Source: Alphaproteobacteria bacterium MarineAlpha9_Bin7
GTDB taxonomy: Bacteria > Pseudomonadota > Alphaproteobacteria > UBA7887
Assembly (NCBI GenBank): GCA_002938115.1
Contig: PTKD01000013.1
Location: 1-16,822, forward strand
DNA: 16,822 nt
Reading direction: 5' to 3'
Part shown: one piece after another, positions 6,315 to 14,196 of the stretch
Layout: each line of letters begins with the position of its first letter
Position numbering within the stretch: the first letter of the stretch is position 1
Notes under the pieces: generated by a model
What the model was told of the DNA's origin: nothing
The model's input: the letters and a program-made list of their open reading frames with translations, nothing else
The model's database searches: none
Program-made: the position numbers and the translations under genes

Positions 6315-7784
6315 ATGGTAAGAACAGATATCGACGAACTTGCCCAGCATGTTCAGAAATTAGCCGAGGCGCAGGTGCTGTGTGTCGGTGACGTGATGCT
6401 GGACCGTTTTGTGTATGGATCCGTTGATAGAGTCTCGCCGGAAGCACCGATTCCGATCCTTCGGATTGACCAGGAATCGACGATGCTTGGCGGAGCTGGA
6501 AACGTTGTTCGTAATCTTGTTGCATTAGGGGCCAAGTGCACTTTCGTAAGCGTTATCGGACGTGATGACGGGGGTACACAGTTGACGGATCTTGTTGCCG
6601 AGCTCGACAAGGTGGAGGCTTATTTATTAAGGGAGTCTGCGCGACCATCAACTATCAAAACTCGTTATATGGCGGGTGGGCAACAACTGTTACGGGCTGA
6701 CCAGGAAACGGATACTCCGTTAGCTGAATCGATTAGAGCTGATGTCGAGCGCACTGCATTAGACGCAGTTGATGTTTGCGATGCGGTGGTTCTTTCGGAT
6801 TATGGTAAAGGTGTTTTATCCGAACATACCGTCGCATCACTGATTGGTCGTGCCCGTGCTTCAGGGAAGCCAGTAGTAGTAGATCCAAAAGGCAACAATT
6901 TTTCTCGCTACCGTGGCGCTGATGTCGTTACCCCTAATTGTGCTGAACTGGCTGACGCAGCGGCTATGGTAGTCGATGATGAGGAATCGATACTTGTCGC
7001 ATCTCGGAAACTAATCTCTGACTTTGGGATTAAGTCCATTCTAGTGACGAGGAGTCAGGAGGGAATGTCGTTGATCGACGCAACCAGCGCTCGGCATGTG
7101 GAAGTAAAGGCGCAGGAGGTTTTTGATGTTTCCGGTGCAGGGGATACGGTGGTGGCTGCATTTTCCGCTGCTATTGCTGTTGGTATTGAGCCTTTAGACG
7201 CTGTTTCATTGGCCAATGTGGCAGCGGGCGTAGTGGTTGGGAAGATTGGTACCGCAGCCGTGTACGGAGACGATCTTATTAACGCTTTGCATAGCGACAG
7301 CCTCTATTCGAGTGATGCAAAAATCATGCCGGAGTCCGCGGCTTTAGAAAAAGTAAAACGCTGGCGCCAACGGCATGATCGGATAGGCTTTACCAATGGT
7401 TGTTTTGATCTGTTGCATCCGGGCCATATTTCTCTGTTGCGTCAGGCACGGGAATCGTGTGACCGTTTAGTTGTCGCCTTAAACACAGACTCATCGGTAA
7501 CAAAATTGAAGGGGAAGGGGCGACCGATCCAAAATCAAACTGCCCGTGCTCGCGTTATAGCGTCACTTTCAACAGTCGATCTGGTGGTGTTGTTTAACGA
7601 GGGAACTCCCCTGAATTTAATTAGGAAAGTGCGTCCGGACCTCCTCATTAAAGGCGGAGATTACCGAATAGACGAGGTTGTTGGAGCGGATTTGGTGCAG
7701 GACTATGGCGGCGAGGTAGTGTTAGCTCGTGTTGAACCTGGTTACAGCACGAGTGACACGATTGCTCGAATTGCGACGTCCTGA
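6315..7784 (+). CDS. hldE: Bifunctional heptose-7-phosphate kinase / heptose-1-phosphate adenylyltransferase
   Basis: Makes ADP-heptose for the LPS inner core: phosphorylation at C1, then adenylyl transfer. At 489 residues it has the fused length. The N-terminal ribokinase-like domain (about 15-320) shows LCVGDVMLDRFVYG, MLGGAGNVVRNL, LSDYGKGVL, VDPKGNNF, and the catalytic DVSGAGDTVVAAF. The C-terminal nucleotidyltransferase domain (about 350-489) shows FTNGCFDLLHPGHI with the HxGH motif, and LIKGGDYRIDEVVG. Both active-site sets look intact. The ATG has a weak ribosome site. ubiX begins four bases after its stop, so the two are probably one transcript. The phosphatase GmhB and isomerase GmhA of the pathway are not in the window. 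Confidence 0.95.
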   Translation: MVRTDIDELAQHVQKLAEAQVLCVGDVMLDRFVYGSVDRVSPEAPIPILRIDQESTMLGGAGNVVRNLVALGAKCTFVSVIGRDDGGTQLTDLVAELDKVEAYLLRESARPSTIKTRYMAGGQQLLRADQETDTPLAESIRADVERTALDAVDVCDAVVLSDYGKGVLSEHTVASLIGRARASGKPVVVDPKGNNFSRYRGADVVTPNCAELADAAAMVVDDEESILVASRKLISDFGIKSILVTRSQEGMSLIDATSARHVEVKAQEVFDVSGAGDTVVAAFSAAIAVGIEPLDAVSLANVAAGVVVGKIGTAAVYGDDLINALHSDSLYSSDAKIMPESAALEKVKRWRQRHDRIGFTNGCFDLLHPGHISLLRQARESCDRLVVALNTDSSVTKLKGKGRPIQNQTARARVIASLSTVDLVVLFNEGTPLNLIRKVRPDLLIKGGDYRIDEVVGADLVQDYGGEVVLARVEPGYSTSDTIARIATS

Positions 7785-7788
7785 ACTG

Positions 7789-8397
7789 ATGACATCACGC
7801 ATTATCATTGGTATGAGTGGTGCCTCAGGTGCGATTTATGCAATTCGACTGCTTGAAATGTTGCGTACACTCCAAGTGTCTACGCATTTGATTATGAGTA
7901 AGTCAGCGGAGCTGACCGTTGCATATGAGACGGATTGGAAGATAACTGACGTTAAAGGTCTTGCTGATTCTTGGTATCCGATTGAGGATCTTGGCGCCGC
8001 ACCCGCAAGTGGGTCATTTCGGACAATGGGGATGATTATAGCACCGTGTTCTGTGCGCACTGTTGCTGAACTAGCTACCGGAATTACGGGAAATTTACTC
8101 ACTCGCGCTGCAGATGTTGTGCTTAAGGAGCAGCACAAATTGGTATTGATGGTGCGGGAAACGCCGCTACACCTCGTTCACCTGCGTAATTTATCCACTC
8201 TTTCGGAGTTGGGTGCGATCATAGCGCCGCCAGTTCCCGCCTTTTACGCACGTCCGAAGAGCATTGACGACATGATCGACCATACTCTTGGGCGGGTTCT
8301 CGACAGTTTTGGTTTGGACTGTGGTACGGTTCGGCGTTGGGGAGAAGATGTGGGAAAAGAAACCGTTATTAGGAGTAGGCGTAGGGTTAGGCCTTAA
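7789..8397 (+). CDS. ubiX: Flavin prenyltransferase UbiX
   Basis: Attaches a dimethylallyl group to FMN to make prenyl-FMN, the cofactor of the UbiD decarboxylase in ubiquinone synthesis. 202 residues, the usual length. Seen: IIIGMSGASGAIYAIRLLE (FMN-binding start), IIAPCSVRTVAELATGI, LVLMVRETPLH, AIIAPPVPAFYARP, and IDDMIDHTLGRVLD. The ATG at 7789 starts the conserved sequence; a start 60 bases earlier would lie inside hldE and is not conserved. The C-terminal tail is unusually basic (RSRRRVRP) and may be a local extension. It converges with the TIGR02444 gene, the two stops being only eight bases apart, with no visible terminator. Confidence 0.95.
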   Translation: MTSRIIIGMSGASGAIYAIRLLEMLRTLQVSTHLIMSKSAELTVAYETDWKITDVKGLADSWYPIEDLGAAPASGSFRTMGMIIAPCSVRTVAELATGITGNLLTRAADVVLKEQHKLVLMVRETPLHLVHLRNLSTLSELGAIIAPPVPAFYARPKSIDDMIDHTLGRVLDSFGLDCGTVRRWGEDVGKETVIRSRRRVRP

Positions 8398-8405
8398 ACC
8401 GTATA

Positions 8406-8948
8406 CTATTTAATTCCAGCACATCTGACTAAAAATACTGCAGCCTGTCTAACTTTCTGGTTGGTGTCGACGCCTGCGTAAGCGAAATAGGAAGCGAGAT
8501 TTAAAGTTGCAGCGTGGCAATAGTCACTTGTATCTGTTGTCTCTGGAAGGCTTGATAGCGAACCGGACAGGAAAATTTGTGCTACGTGTTCTGCGTCCAG
8601 TTCCGCAGATTTTATTTTTTGGTATATATCATCAGCCAGTCCAATGTTCATGGACTTAAATGATTTAAGGGCTTGTCGGGAAGACCGTAGAGGTTTGATG
8701 ATATTGTCCCGCCATTCGCACGCCTTGGCATCGAGTATGGCGAAATGCTCTTTTTTCAGAAGTATTCCCATTTCCGCGCCTGTCCAGAGAGCGAGCAAAA
8801 CTAGGTTGACGTCTAAATCATGCCGGTTTTGAAGCGACAACAAGGAATTAGAAACTCCGTCGCGACCATAGTAGTCGACGGAGTAATCCCAAAAGGACGT
8901 TTGGGCCCACTTCCGATTTCGGTCTCTGTTGGGTTCTGTCTCTGCCAT
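8406..8948 (-). CDS. TIGR02444 / DUF2390 family protein
   Basis: 180 residues. The central part matches the TIGR02444 family: FWDYSVDYYGRDGV, LLSLQNRHDLDVNLVLLALW, a WRDNIIKPLRSSRQALK helix, and DAEHVAQIFL. The function of this family is not known to me; the sequence looks like an all-helical soluble protein. The open frame extends to 9125, but that would overlap the 5' end of purE on the other strand, and the extra 59 residues are not family-like, so the ATG at 8946-8948 is preferred, despite a GGAG that sits too close to it. The C-terminus (SYFAYAGVD...) is longer than in many relatives. It is transcribed toward ubiX and divergently from purE. Confidence 0.7.
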   Translation of the reverse strand: MAETEPNRDRNRKWAQTSFWDYSVDYYGRDGVSNSLLSLQNRHDLDVNLVLLALWTGAEMGILLKKEHFAILDAKACEWRDNIIKPLRSSRQALKSFKSMNIGLADDIYQKIKSAELDAEHVAQIFLSGSLSSLPETTDTSDYCHAATLNLASYFAYAGVDTNQKVRQAAVFLVRCAGIK

Positions 8949-9045
8949 GCTCCAATACGCTTGCAGTGAGTATACTTTATTTCGAGGTAGGTATTTTAGT
9001 GTTTTGGTTTCAGTTTCGTAGAATGGCTGGTAAAGTGCGATGCTC

Positions 9046-9074
9046 TTGCGTGGTAGTGATCCAAACACCATAAT
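9046..9074 (+). promoter_or_regulatory. Possible purEK promoter
   Basis: TTGCGT (9046-9051), a 17-base spacer and CATAAT (9069-9074) lie 35 bases before the purE ATG. The -10 is good, the -35 weak. A strong AAAAAGGAG Shine-Dalgarno (9092-9100) follows. No purine riboswitch is visible. Confidence 0.3.
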
Positions 9075-9109
9075 CACTTGTTTCCCCATCGAAAAAGGAG
9101 AAACATCCA

Positions 9110-9610
9110 ATGGATGACGAGGCATCGCTGGTTGGCGTCATCATGGGTAGTCAGTTCGACTGGGAAACCATGCGCCATGCGGTCGAAATGTTGCAGCAAC
9201 TAAACATTGCCCATGAGACACTGATAGTCTCCGCTCACCGCACACCAAAACGTTTGTACGAATATGCTGAGACAGCAGAATCTAGAGGTCTAAAGGTCAT
9301 CATTGCTGGAGCCGGTGGAGCTGCACATTTACCCGGTATGACAGCTTCGTTAACATCTTTGCCGGTTTTTGGGGTGCCGGTAAAAAGCCATACTCTGCAT
9401 GGTCTCGATAGTTTGTTGTCGATAGTTCAGATGCCAGCGGGAATACCGGTGGGGACGACCGCGATTGGCGTGGCAGGTGCAACAAATTCGGCTTTGCTAG
9501 CTGCATCTGTTATTGCGCTCTTTGACCCCGAGGTGGCCAAGGCACTAAAGAATTTTCGATTGCAACAGACCAATGCTGTAGCGCAGCATCCTGTCTCGCC
9601 AACTTCCTAG
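9110..9610 (+). CDS. purE: N5-carboxyaminoimidazole ribonucleotide mutase PurE
   Basis: Converts N5-CAIR to CAIR in purine synthesis, acting after PurK. 166 residues, a normal class I PurE. Seen: VGVIMGSQ, VSAHRTPKRLYEYA (catalytic His-Arg region), VIIAGAGGAAHLPGM, VFGVPVKS, SIVQMPAGIPVGTTAIG, and AGATNSALLAA. In the first loop the usual MGSxSDW reads MGSQFDW: the second serine is Phe16 (TTC, one base from TCC). The start is fixed by AGGAG nine bases before the ATG. purK follows after 12 bases in the classic purEK arrangement. Confidence 0.95.
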   Translation: MDDEASLVGVIMGSQFDWETMRHAVEMLQQLNIAHETLIVSAHRTPKRLYEYAETAESRGLKVIIAGAGGAAHLPGMTASLTSLPVFGVPVKSHTLHGLDSLLSIVQMPAGIPVGTTAIGVAGATNSALLAASVIALFDPEVAKALKNFRLQQTNAVAQHPVSPTS

Positions 9611-9622
9611 AAGCGAGTACTG

Positions 9623-10723
9623 ATGCCGGATGTATCTGTAAAGCCTCTAGCGCCTGGGGCAGTAATTGGAATACTCGGTGGTGGTCAATTGGGTCGCATG
9701 ACCGGATTGGCTGCCGCGTGTCTCGGATACCGGGTTCACATTTATTGCCCAGATCCCTTTTCTCCCGCCAAGCAGGTTAGCGATGTATCTACGACGGCCT
9801 CGTACGATGATTTGGCGCGATTGACTGAGTTTGCTCAGTCAGTGGATGTCGTGACATTTGAATTCGAAAACATTCCTAGTGTTGCTGTTTCCACAGTGAA
9901 TACAATTACGCCTGTGCGACCAAACAGCCGTGCGCTTGAAATTTCGCAGGATCGTATTTTAGAGAAGAATTTTATTTCGTCACTTGGTATTGCCACTACT
10001 CCTTATTGGCCTGTGCGAGATGCTGTAGAGTTGGAGCGAGTTCTCAACTCGCTCAATAGGTCGGGTGTACTAAAAAGCGCTCGTCTTGGCTATGACGGGA
10101 AAAACCAAATGCGTGTCAATTCAGGTGATCGGGCTTCTGTCGTTTGGGATGAAATGGGAGGCGAAACAGGAATTGTCGAGGAGTGGGTGTCTTTTGATCG
10201 TGAAATCTCGGTTATTGTTGCGCGCTCGAACGATGGTATGACCCGAGTATACGATCCGGTCCAAAATTGCCACCGATGTTATATATTAGAACATACGATC
10301 GCTCCTGCACGTATCGGCCGAGATGTTGCAGAAGCGGCGTGCGGAATTGCTCGTGAGATTGCCGAAGCACTCGATTTGGTCGGTGTTCTCGCCGTGGAGA
10401 TGTTCTTAAAGGATGATTCCAGCTTATTGGTCAATGAGATCGCACCCCGCCCACACAACTCGGGCCACTGGACTATCGACGCGTGCGCGACGAGTCAGTT
10501 TGAGCAACTTGTAAGGGCAATTTGTGGTGTACCTCTTGGTGACACCAAGCGCCATTCTGATGCCGAAATGCAGAATTTAATTGGTGACGCGGCTAATGAC
10601 TGGTTGAAATATCTGAAGGAACCGGGAGCAAGGTTGCATTTATATGGGAAATCTCATATTCGACCTGGACGGAAAATGGGGCACGTTACCCGGCTGAGGC
10701 CACTGACTCCCAATGCGACGTGA
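9623..10723 (+). CDS. purK: N5-carboxyaminoimidazole ribonucleotide synthase PurK
   Basis: ATP-grasp enzyme making N5-CAIR from AIR, bicarbonate and ATP, feeding PurE. 366 residues, full length. Seen: IGILGGGQLGRM at the N-terminus, TFEFENIP, ISQDRILEK, the ATP-grasp loop LGYDGKNQ, EEWVSFDREISV, LLVNEIAPRPHNSGHWT (metal/ATP site), TSQFEQLVRAI and a terminal GRKMGHVT. The ATP-grasp loop normally reads YDGKGQ; here the second glycine is Asn161. The rest is canonical. It ends convergently with the coq9-like gene, 22 bases between the stops. Confidence 0.95.
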   Translation: MPDVSVKPLAPGAVIGILGGGQLGRMTGLAAACLGYRVHIYCPDPFSPAKQVSDVSTTASYDDLARLTEFAQSVDVVTFEFENIPSVAVSTVNTITPVRPNSRALEISQDRILEKNFISSLGIATTPYWPVRDAVELERVLNSLNRSGVLKSARLGYDGKNQMRVNSGDRASVVWDEMGGETGIVEEWVSFDREISVIVARSNDGMTRVYDPVQNCHRCYILEHTIAPARIGRDVAEAACGIAREIAEALDLVGVLAVEMFLKDDSSLLVNEIAPRPHNSGHWTIDACATSQFEQLVRAICGVPLGDTKRHSDAEMQNLIGDAANDWLKYLKEPGARLHLYGKSHIRPGRKMGHVTRLRPLTPNAT

Positions 10724-10745
10724 TACAACGTTGGATAGCCCGGAT

Positions 10746-11396
10746 TTATGTACGCGTGGCAAGAGTCTGGAAGAACTTTGCGATTTCTGGCTCCAGGCGT
10801 TTGAGCTTTTCTTCAATATTCACACGTACCTTTTGTATGTTCATAACATCACTAATTCTCTGATCGAGAAAGTGCCATGTCGCGGTTGAACCAGTGGAAT
10901 CATCATTCAGCCAGAATAAGGTCGTTGAGCAATATATGCCGGCCAGAAGCACTCGTTTGGTATAAAAGTTAAAATCTGTCGATTTATCATCTGCGGCACG
11001 CCAGATGCTGTCTATTGTCCTGTGCAACGCAGATAGCGCCTGCATCAAATATTGGGGCGTTGATTGCAGAGCGATCAGGCGGCGGATGGCTTCTCGGTGT
11101 TCACTGTTCTGTTCAATTCGTAGTTTGACGGCAGTTTTTATTCGGTCGCGAATTGGCATCGCGCTAAGCTTGTATTTCCTGAGGCCTGCCAACATGGCAG
11201 CATCAGCTTCCGATAAATAAGTGGCGACCAGATCATTAACACCTCTCGGAAAGGCACGACGTGCCATCGTTTCCTCATAGCCGGCATCACTGGTTGCTGA
11301 TTGAAGAACGCTTTCTGTCCACCCCTCCGAAGGCACTCGGCTGAGGAAAAACCGAAGAATACGTTTTCGTTCACATGCAAGTCCTGGTGGAAGCAT
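10746..11396 (-). CDS. COQ9-family protein (rpsU-divergent family)
   Basis: 216 residues of the COQ9 family, lipid-binding helpers of ubiquinone synthesis in mitochondria and alphaproteobacteria. Seen: VPSEGWTESVLQSA (helix-turn-helix-like start), RRAFPRGVNDLVATYLSEAD, DRIKTAVKLRIEQ, and the signature IDSIWRAADDKSTDFNFYTKRVLLAGIYCSTTLFW. An upstream ATG at 11438 would overlap def by 35 bases; the ATG at 11394-11396 comes 7 bases after the def stop with a GAAGAG Shine-Dalgarno, and is preferred. It is probably co-transcribed with def. In many alphaproteobacteria this gene sits directly divergent from rpsU; here def and an ABM gene lie between. Confidence 0.85.
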   Translation of the reverse strand: MLPPGLACERKRILRFFLSRVPSEGWTESVLQSATSDAGYEETMARRAFPRGVNDLVATYLSEADAAMLAGLRKYKLSAMPIRDRIKTAVKLRIEQNSEHREAIRRLIALQSTPQYLMQALSALHRTIDSIWRAADDKSTDFNFYTKRVLLAGIYCSTTLFWLNDDSTGSTATWHFLDQRISDVMNIQKVRVNIEEKLKRLEPEIAKFFQTLATRT

Positions 11397-11403
11397 TATC
11401 TCT

Positions 11404-11958
11404 TCAAGAGTCCTCGGATACTGAAAATGTTTCTGCATTGAAACGCATTTCCGATGTGTAATGCAGGCTGGTTAGGTTTGTCATTCGCATAGGGTAGAGA
11501 ATTCCTTCCAGGTGATCGCATTCATGCTGTACTACCCGTGCGTGAAAGCCGCACGCTTCTCGGTCAATTAGAACGCCTTTCTCGTCTGACCCTTGATAAT
11601 GAATACGAGTGTGCCTAGGGACTGCACCGCGAAGTTCAGGTACCGATAGACAACCTTCCCATCCAACCTCAAGCTCCTCCGAGCGAGGCTGAATTAGGGG
11701 ATTAATTAAGATCTGTTCAACAAGCTCCTCTCTTTCCTCTGGATCTTGACGCAGGCGCGTTGCTGGAATCTGAAATATAACCAGTCGAAGCGGAACATGA
11801 ACTTGGGGAGCTGCTAGGCCAACGCCACCAGCATCGGCCATGGTTTCCCGCATGTCGCGGATGAGTTTTTGCACTTCGCTCGCTGTGGGGTCAGCCACGT
11901 CTTTCGCTCGCCCCTTGAGGACCGGATGCCCCATACGAGCTATTTTTAGTATCGCCAT
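11404..11958 (-). CDS. def: Peptide deformylase
   Basis: Removes the N-formyl group from new proteins; a metal enzyme of the cytoplasm. 184 residues from the ATG at 11956-11958. The three motifs are intact: GVGLAAPQ (45-52), EGCLS (101-105, Cys103) and QHECDH (His145, Glu146, His149). The stretch SVPELRGAVPRHTRI and the GFHARVVQHE context recall the PDF1A-like group rather than the standard fmt-linked Def, so this may be a second deformylase of the cell. A GTG at 12000 would add 14 residues; neither start has a good ribosome site, and the shorter form matches the family. It is divergent from the ABM gene. Confidence 0.92.
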   Translation of the reverse strand: MAILKIARMGHPVLKGRAKDVADPTASEVQKLIRDMRETMADAGGVGLAAPQVHVPLRLVIFQIPATRLRQDPEEREELVEQILINPLIQPRSEELEVGWEGCLSVPELRGAVPRHTRIHYQGSDEKGVLIDREACGFHARVVQHECDHLEGILYPMRMTNLTSLHYTSEMRFNAETFSVSEDS

Positions 11959-12037
11959 GAGGGTAATATGACTAGGTTTAATGTTCGGGTAAAGAACCAC
12001 GTGCAGTGGATTAGTCTAGGTTGTGGAGTTGGAAACA

Positions 12038-12337
12038 ATGATAATGGTAGTCTTTGAATTTACGGTCAGGCAAGGAAAACAGGAGGCATATTTTAAATTT
12101 GCCGAAAAGTTGCAACCCGAGGTAGAAAAAATTGATGGTTTTCTCGGAGTTGAGAGGTTCCAAAGTTGTGTTGATGAAAATAAATTCGTCTCAGTATCAC
12201 GTTGGCGCGACGAGGCGGGGGTCACCCTTTGGAGAGACCAATCTGATCACAAAAATGCGCAGAAAATAGGCAAAAATGAAATTTTTGAGTCCTTCAACGT
12301 ACGTGTAGTCAATGTCATACGAGAAACTACGTTATAA
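12038..12337 (+). CDS. Small ABM-domain (antibiotic biosynthesis monooxygenase fold) protein
   Basis: 99 residues with a single ABM (dimeric ferredoxin-like) domain: MVVFEFTVRQGKQEAYFKFA, IDGFLGVERFQS, VSVSRWRDEAGVTLWR, and HKNAQKIGKNEIFESF. Relatives are small stress- or oxidation-linked proteins of uncertain chemistry; a heme-degrading or monooxygenase role cannot be claimed here. The ATG at 12038 has GGAG (12025-12028) nine bases before it; an in-frame GTG at 12023 would overlap that site and is rejected. Its stop lies only ten bases before the rpsU -10 element. Confidence 0.8.
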   Translation: MIMVVFEFTVRQGKQEAYFKFAEKLQPEVEKIDGFLGVERFQSCVDENKFVSVSRWRDEAGVTLWRDQSDHKNAQKIGKNEIFESFNVRVVNVIRETTL

Positions 12338-12343
12338 AGGACA

Positions 12344-12352
12344 TGTTATAAT
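12344..12352 (+). promoter_or_regulatory. Extended -10 promoter for rpsU
   Basis: TGTTATAAT gives a perfect TATAAT (12347-12352) with the TGn extension. No TTGACA-like -35 stands at 16-18 bases, which the extended -10 would compensate for. It predicts an rpsU leader of roughly 95 bases. Confidence 0.55.
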
Positions 12353-12439
12353 TAATTAAGAATTTCCAGGCGAACAGCAATTCACTTCACAGGGCGAGCA
12401 GTATGTGGTATCAGGCCCGGCCGGTTGTGCGACAGAAAT

Positions 12440-12446
12440 AGGAGAA
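12440..12446 (+). promoter_or_regulatory. Shine-Dalgarno for the rpsU TTG start
   Basis: AGGAGAA stands eight bases before the TTG at 12455, where the conserved S21 sequence begins. The GTG at 12425 lies upstream of this site and would add ten non-conserved residues. Confidence 0.55.
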
Positions 12447-12454
12447 TATCTGAT

Positions 12455-12655
12455 TTGCAAGTTCTAGTACGTGACAACAATGTTGACCAAGCCCTACGTG
12501 CCTTGAAAAAAAAGATGCAACGCGAGGGAATATTCCGTGAGATGAAAATGCGGCGTTCTTTTGAAAAACCATCGGAAAAAAAAGCTAGAGAAAAGGCTGA
12601 GGCTATTCGTCGTGCAAGAAAATTAGCTCGCAAAAAGGCCATGCGAGAAGATTGA
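12455..12655 (+). CDS. rpsU: 30S ribosomal protein S21
   Basis: Small-subunit ribosomal protein needed for initiation. 66 residues from a TTG start, the usual alphaproteobacterial length. It begins QVLVRDNNVDQALRALKKK, then REGIFREMKMRR, and ends in a Lys/Arg-rich helix (ARKLARKKAMRED). It has its own extended -10 promoter. A T-rich run follows the stop (GATCTTTTTTTG near 12680-12691), but I see no convincing stem before it, so the terminator is uncertain. The 125 bases to the amidase stop show nothing else. Confidence 0.95.
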   Translation: MQVLVRDNNVDQALRALKKKMQREGIFREMKMRRSFEKPSEKKAREKAEAIRRARKLARKKAMRED

Positions 12656-12780
12656 TAATTTAGTTTCGCCAAGTAGTTTTTGATCTTTTTTTGAATGGAT
12701 TAATTAGAGAATCTGCGATGGCCCTTCGGGAAGCAGGATTTTCCGGTGGGTCACTTTTCCTAATGTCATGGTTTTTAATC

Positions 12781-14178
12781 TCAAGCGATTGCGGGCATAA
12801 CGAACGGTTGTGTTTCTTCGAAGGCTTTACATGCCTGGAGTAGCTGATGTTCGTTAAATCGCGAAGTAATTATTTGAAGACATACTGGTAAGCCATCGCT
12901 AGCTAGCCCGCATGGCACTGTCGCGGCCGGGTGTTGGGTGAGGTTAAAGGGATATGTAAAAGGGGACCATTCCCACCATCTGGTCATGCCGCTTCCAGGC
13001 GGGACCTCGTTTCCAGCTTCAAAGGCGGTGAGAGGTAGTTGGGGGGTTATGAGCAGATCGTACTCCTCTAGGAAAAGATTTATTTTGACAGCTAGTTGTT
13101 CACGGGCTTTTTCCGCGTTACGCACTGTTAACGAGGTGCACTTGCGTCCTTGTTCGGCAAGAGCAAGAATTGGTTGATCCATCAGATCGTGCTTATGCTT
13201 TGGGATTCCGTCAATCAAGACGGCAAGGCCGACTGACCACAAGGTGATCATCGCCTCAATTGGATCTTCTATACCGGGGTCAACCTCCACAACCTCGGCG
13301 CCAAGCTCCGCAAACCGACGTACCGACTGTTCGACCATGCTGCTGACATGTTCATCAACTCTCGCATACCCTAGCGTCGGACTATAAGCGATACGTAGGC
13401 CGGAGATATCCTGTTGAAGATTTTCGTGGTAATTAATCATCCGATAGGGTCCAGCAGACCAATCGCGCGGGTCTGGTTCGCTGATCACGGTCAACATGAG
13501 AGCTGCATCTGTTACCGTGCGGGTCATCGGGCCATGGTGTGAGAGATTTCCCATGGTCGACTGAGGATACGCGGGTACCACTCCGAACGTCGGTTTGATG
13601 CCAAAAATCCCACAAAACCCGGCTGGCATACGAATGGAGCCGCCGCCATCCGACCCGATATTCAACGTACCCATACCAAGTGCGGCGGCTACTGCGGCAC
13701 CACCTGAACTGCCTCCAGGAGTGCGGACAGGATTCCATGGATTGCGTGTGGTCCCCGTAAGCGGACTATCTGTAACACCTTTCCAGCCAAACTCAGGAGT
13801 CGTGGTCTTTCCCACGAATACTGCACCATGGTCACGCATACGGGCAACGATTGGTGCATCTTGGCTCCAATCTTGATCAGGATTGACTGTCTTCGAACCT
13901 CGCAGGGTTGGCCAACCTTTGGATATCATTAAATCCTTGATAGTAGTCGGTATGCCGTCAACTAATCCTGCTGCTTGTCCCTTGGACCAGCGATTTTCCG
14001 ATTCGCGGGCGGCCTGGAGGGTGTGCTCCGGATCGATCACACAAAAAGCATTGTAGGTTGATTGCAATGTGTCTATGCGTTTCAGGACAGACTGCGCTGC
14101 CTCTACCGGAGAGGCTTTTTTGGCCTGGTAGAGAGCGATCAAGTTTGTCGCTGAGAGCTCGTATAGTTCGCTTGCCAT
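12781..14178 (-). CDS. Amidase-signature family hydrolase
   Basis: 465 residues of the amidase signature family (Ser-cisSer-Lys), hydrolysing an amide of unknown structure. Catalytic residues visible: Lys81 (TTIKDL), cis-Ser157 (TPGGSSGG) and the nucleophile Ser181 (SDGGGSIRMPA); the 24-residue spacing of the two serines is the family's usual one. Other conserved parts: GKTTTPEFGWKG, TRNPWNP, GIFGIKPTFG and GPMTRTVTDAALML. It does not look like GatA, since no gatB or gatC is nearby. It starts 18 bases after the pntB stop on the same strand, so it is likely the last gene of the pnt operon, though a metabolic link is not obvious. The AAGAGA site is about twelve bases from the ATG. Confidence 0.9.
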   Translation of the reverse strand: MASELYELSATNLIALYQAKKASPVEAAQSVLKRIDTLQSTYNAFCVIDPEHTLQAARESENRWSKGQAAGLVDGIPTTIKDLMISKGWPTLRGSKTVNPDQDWSQDAPIVARMRDHGAVFVGKTTTPEFGWKGVTDSPLTGTTRNPWNPVRTPGGSSGGAAVAAALGMGTLNIGSDGGGSIRMPAGFCGIFGIKPTFGVVPAYPQSTMGNLSHHGPMTRTVTDAALMLTVISEPDPRDWSAGPYRMINYHENLQQDISGLRIAYSPTLGYARVDEHVSSMVEQSVRRFAELGAEVVEVDPGIEDPIEAMITLWSVGLAVLIDGIPKHKHDLMDQPILALAEQGRKCTSLTVRNAEKAREQLAVKINLFLEEYDLLITPQLPLTAFEAGNEVPPGSGMTRWWEWSPFTYPFNLTQHPAATVPCGLASDGLPVCLQIITSRFNEHQLLQACKAFEETQPFVMPAIA

Positions 14179-14196
14179 GGGTTTTGTATCTCTTGA

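Noticed and set aside
7729..7788. Upstream start for ubiX inside hldE
   Set aside because: The extra 20 residues are not conserved, and the ATG at 7789 begins the FMN-binding motif region.
8949..9125. 59-residue N-terminal extension of the TIGR02444 protein
   Set aside because: It would overlap the purE start on the opposite strand and has no family similarity.
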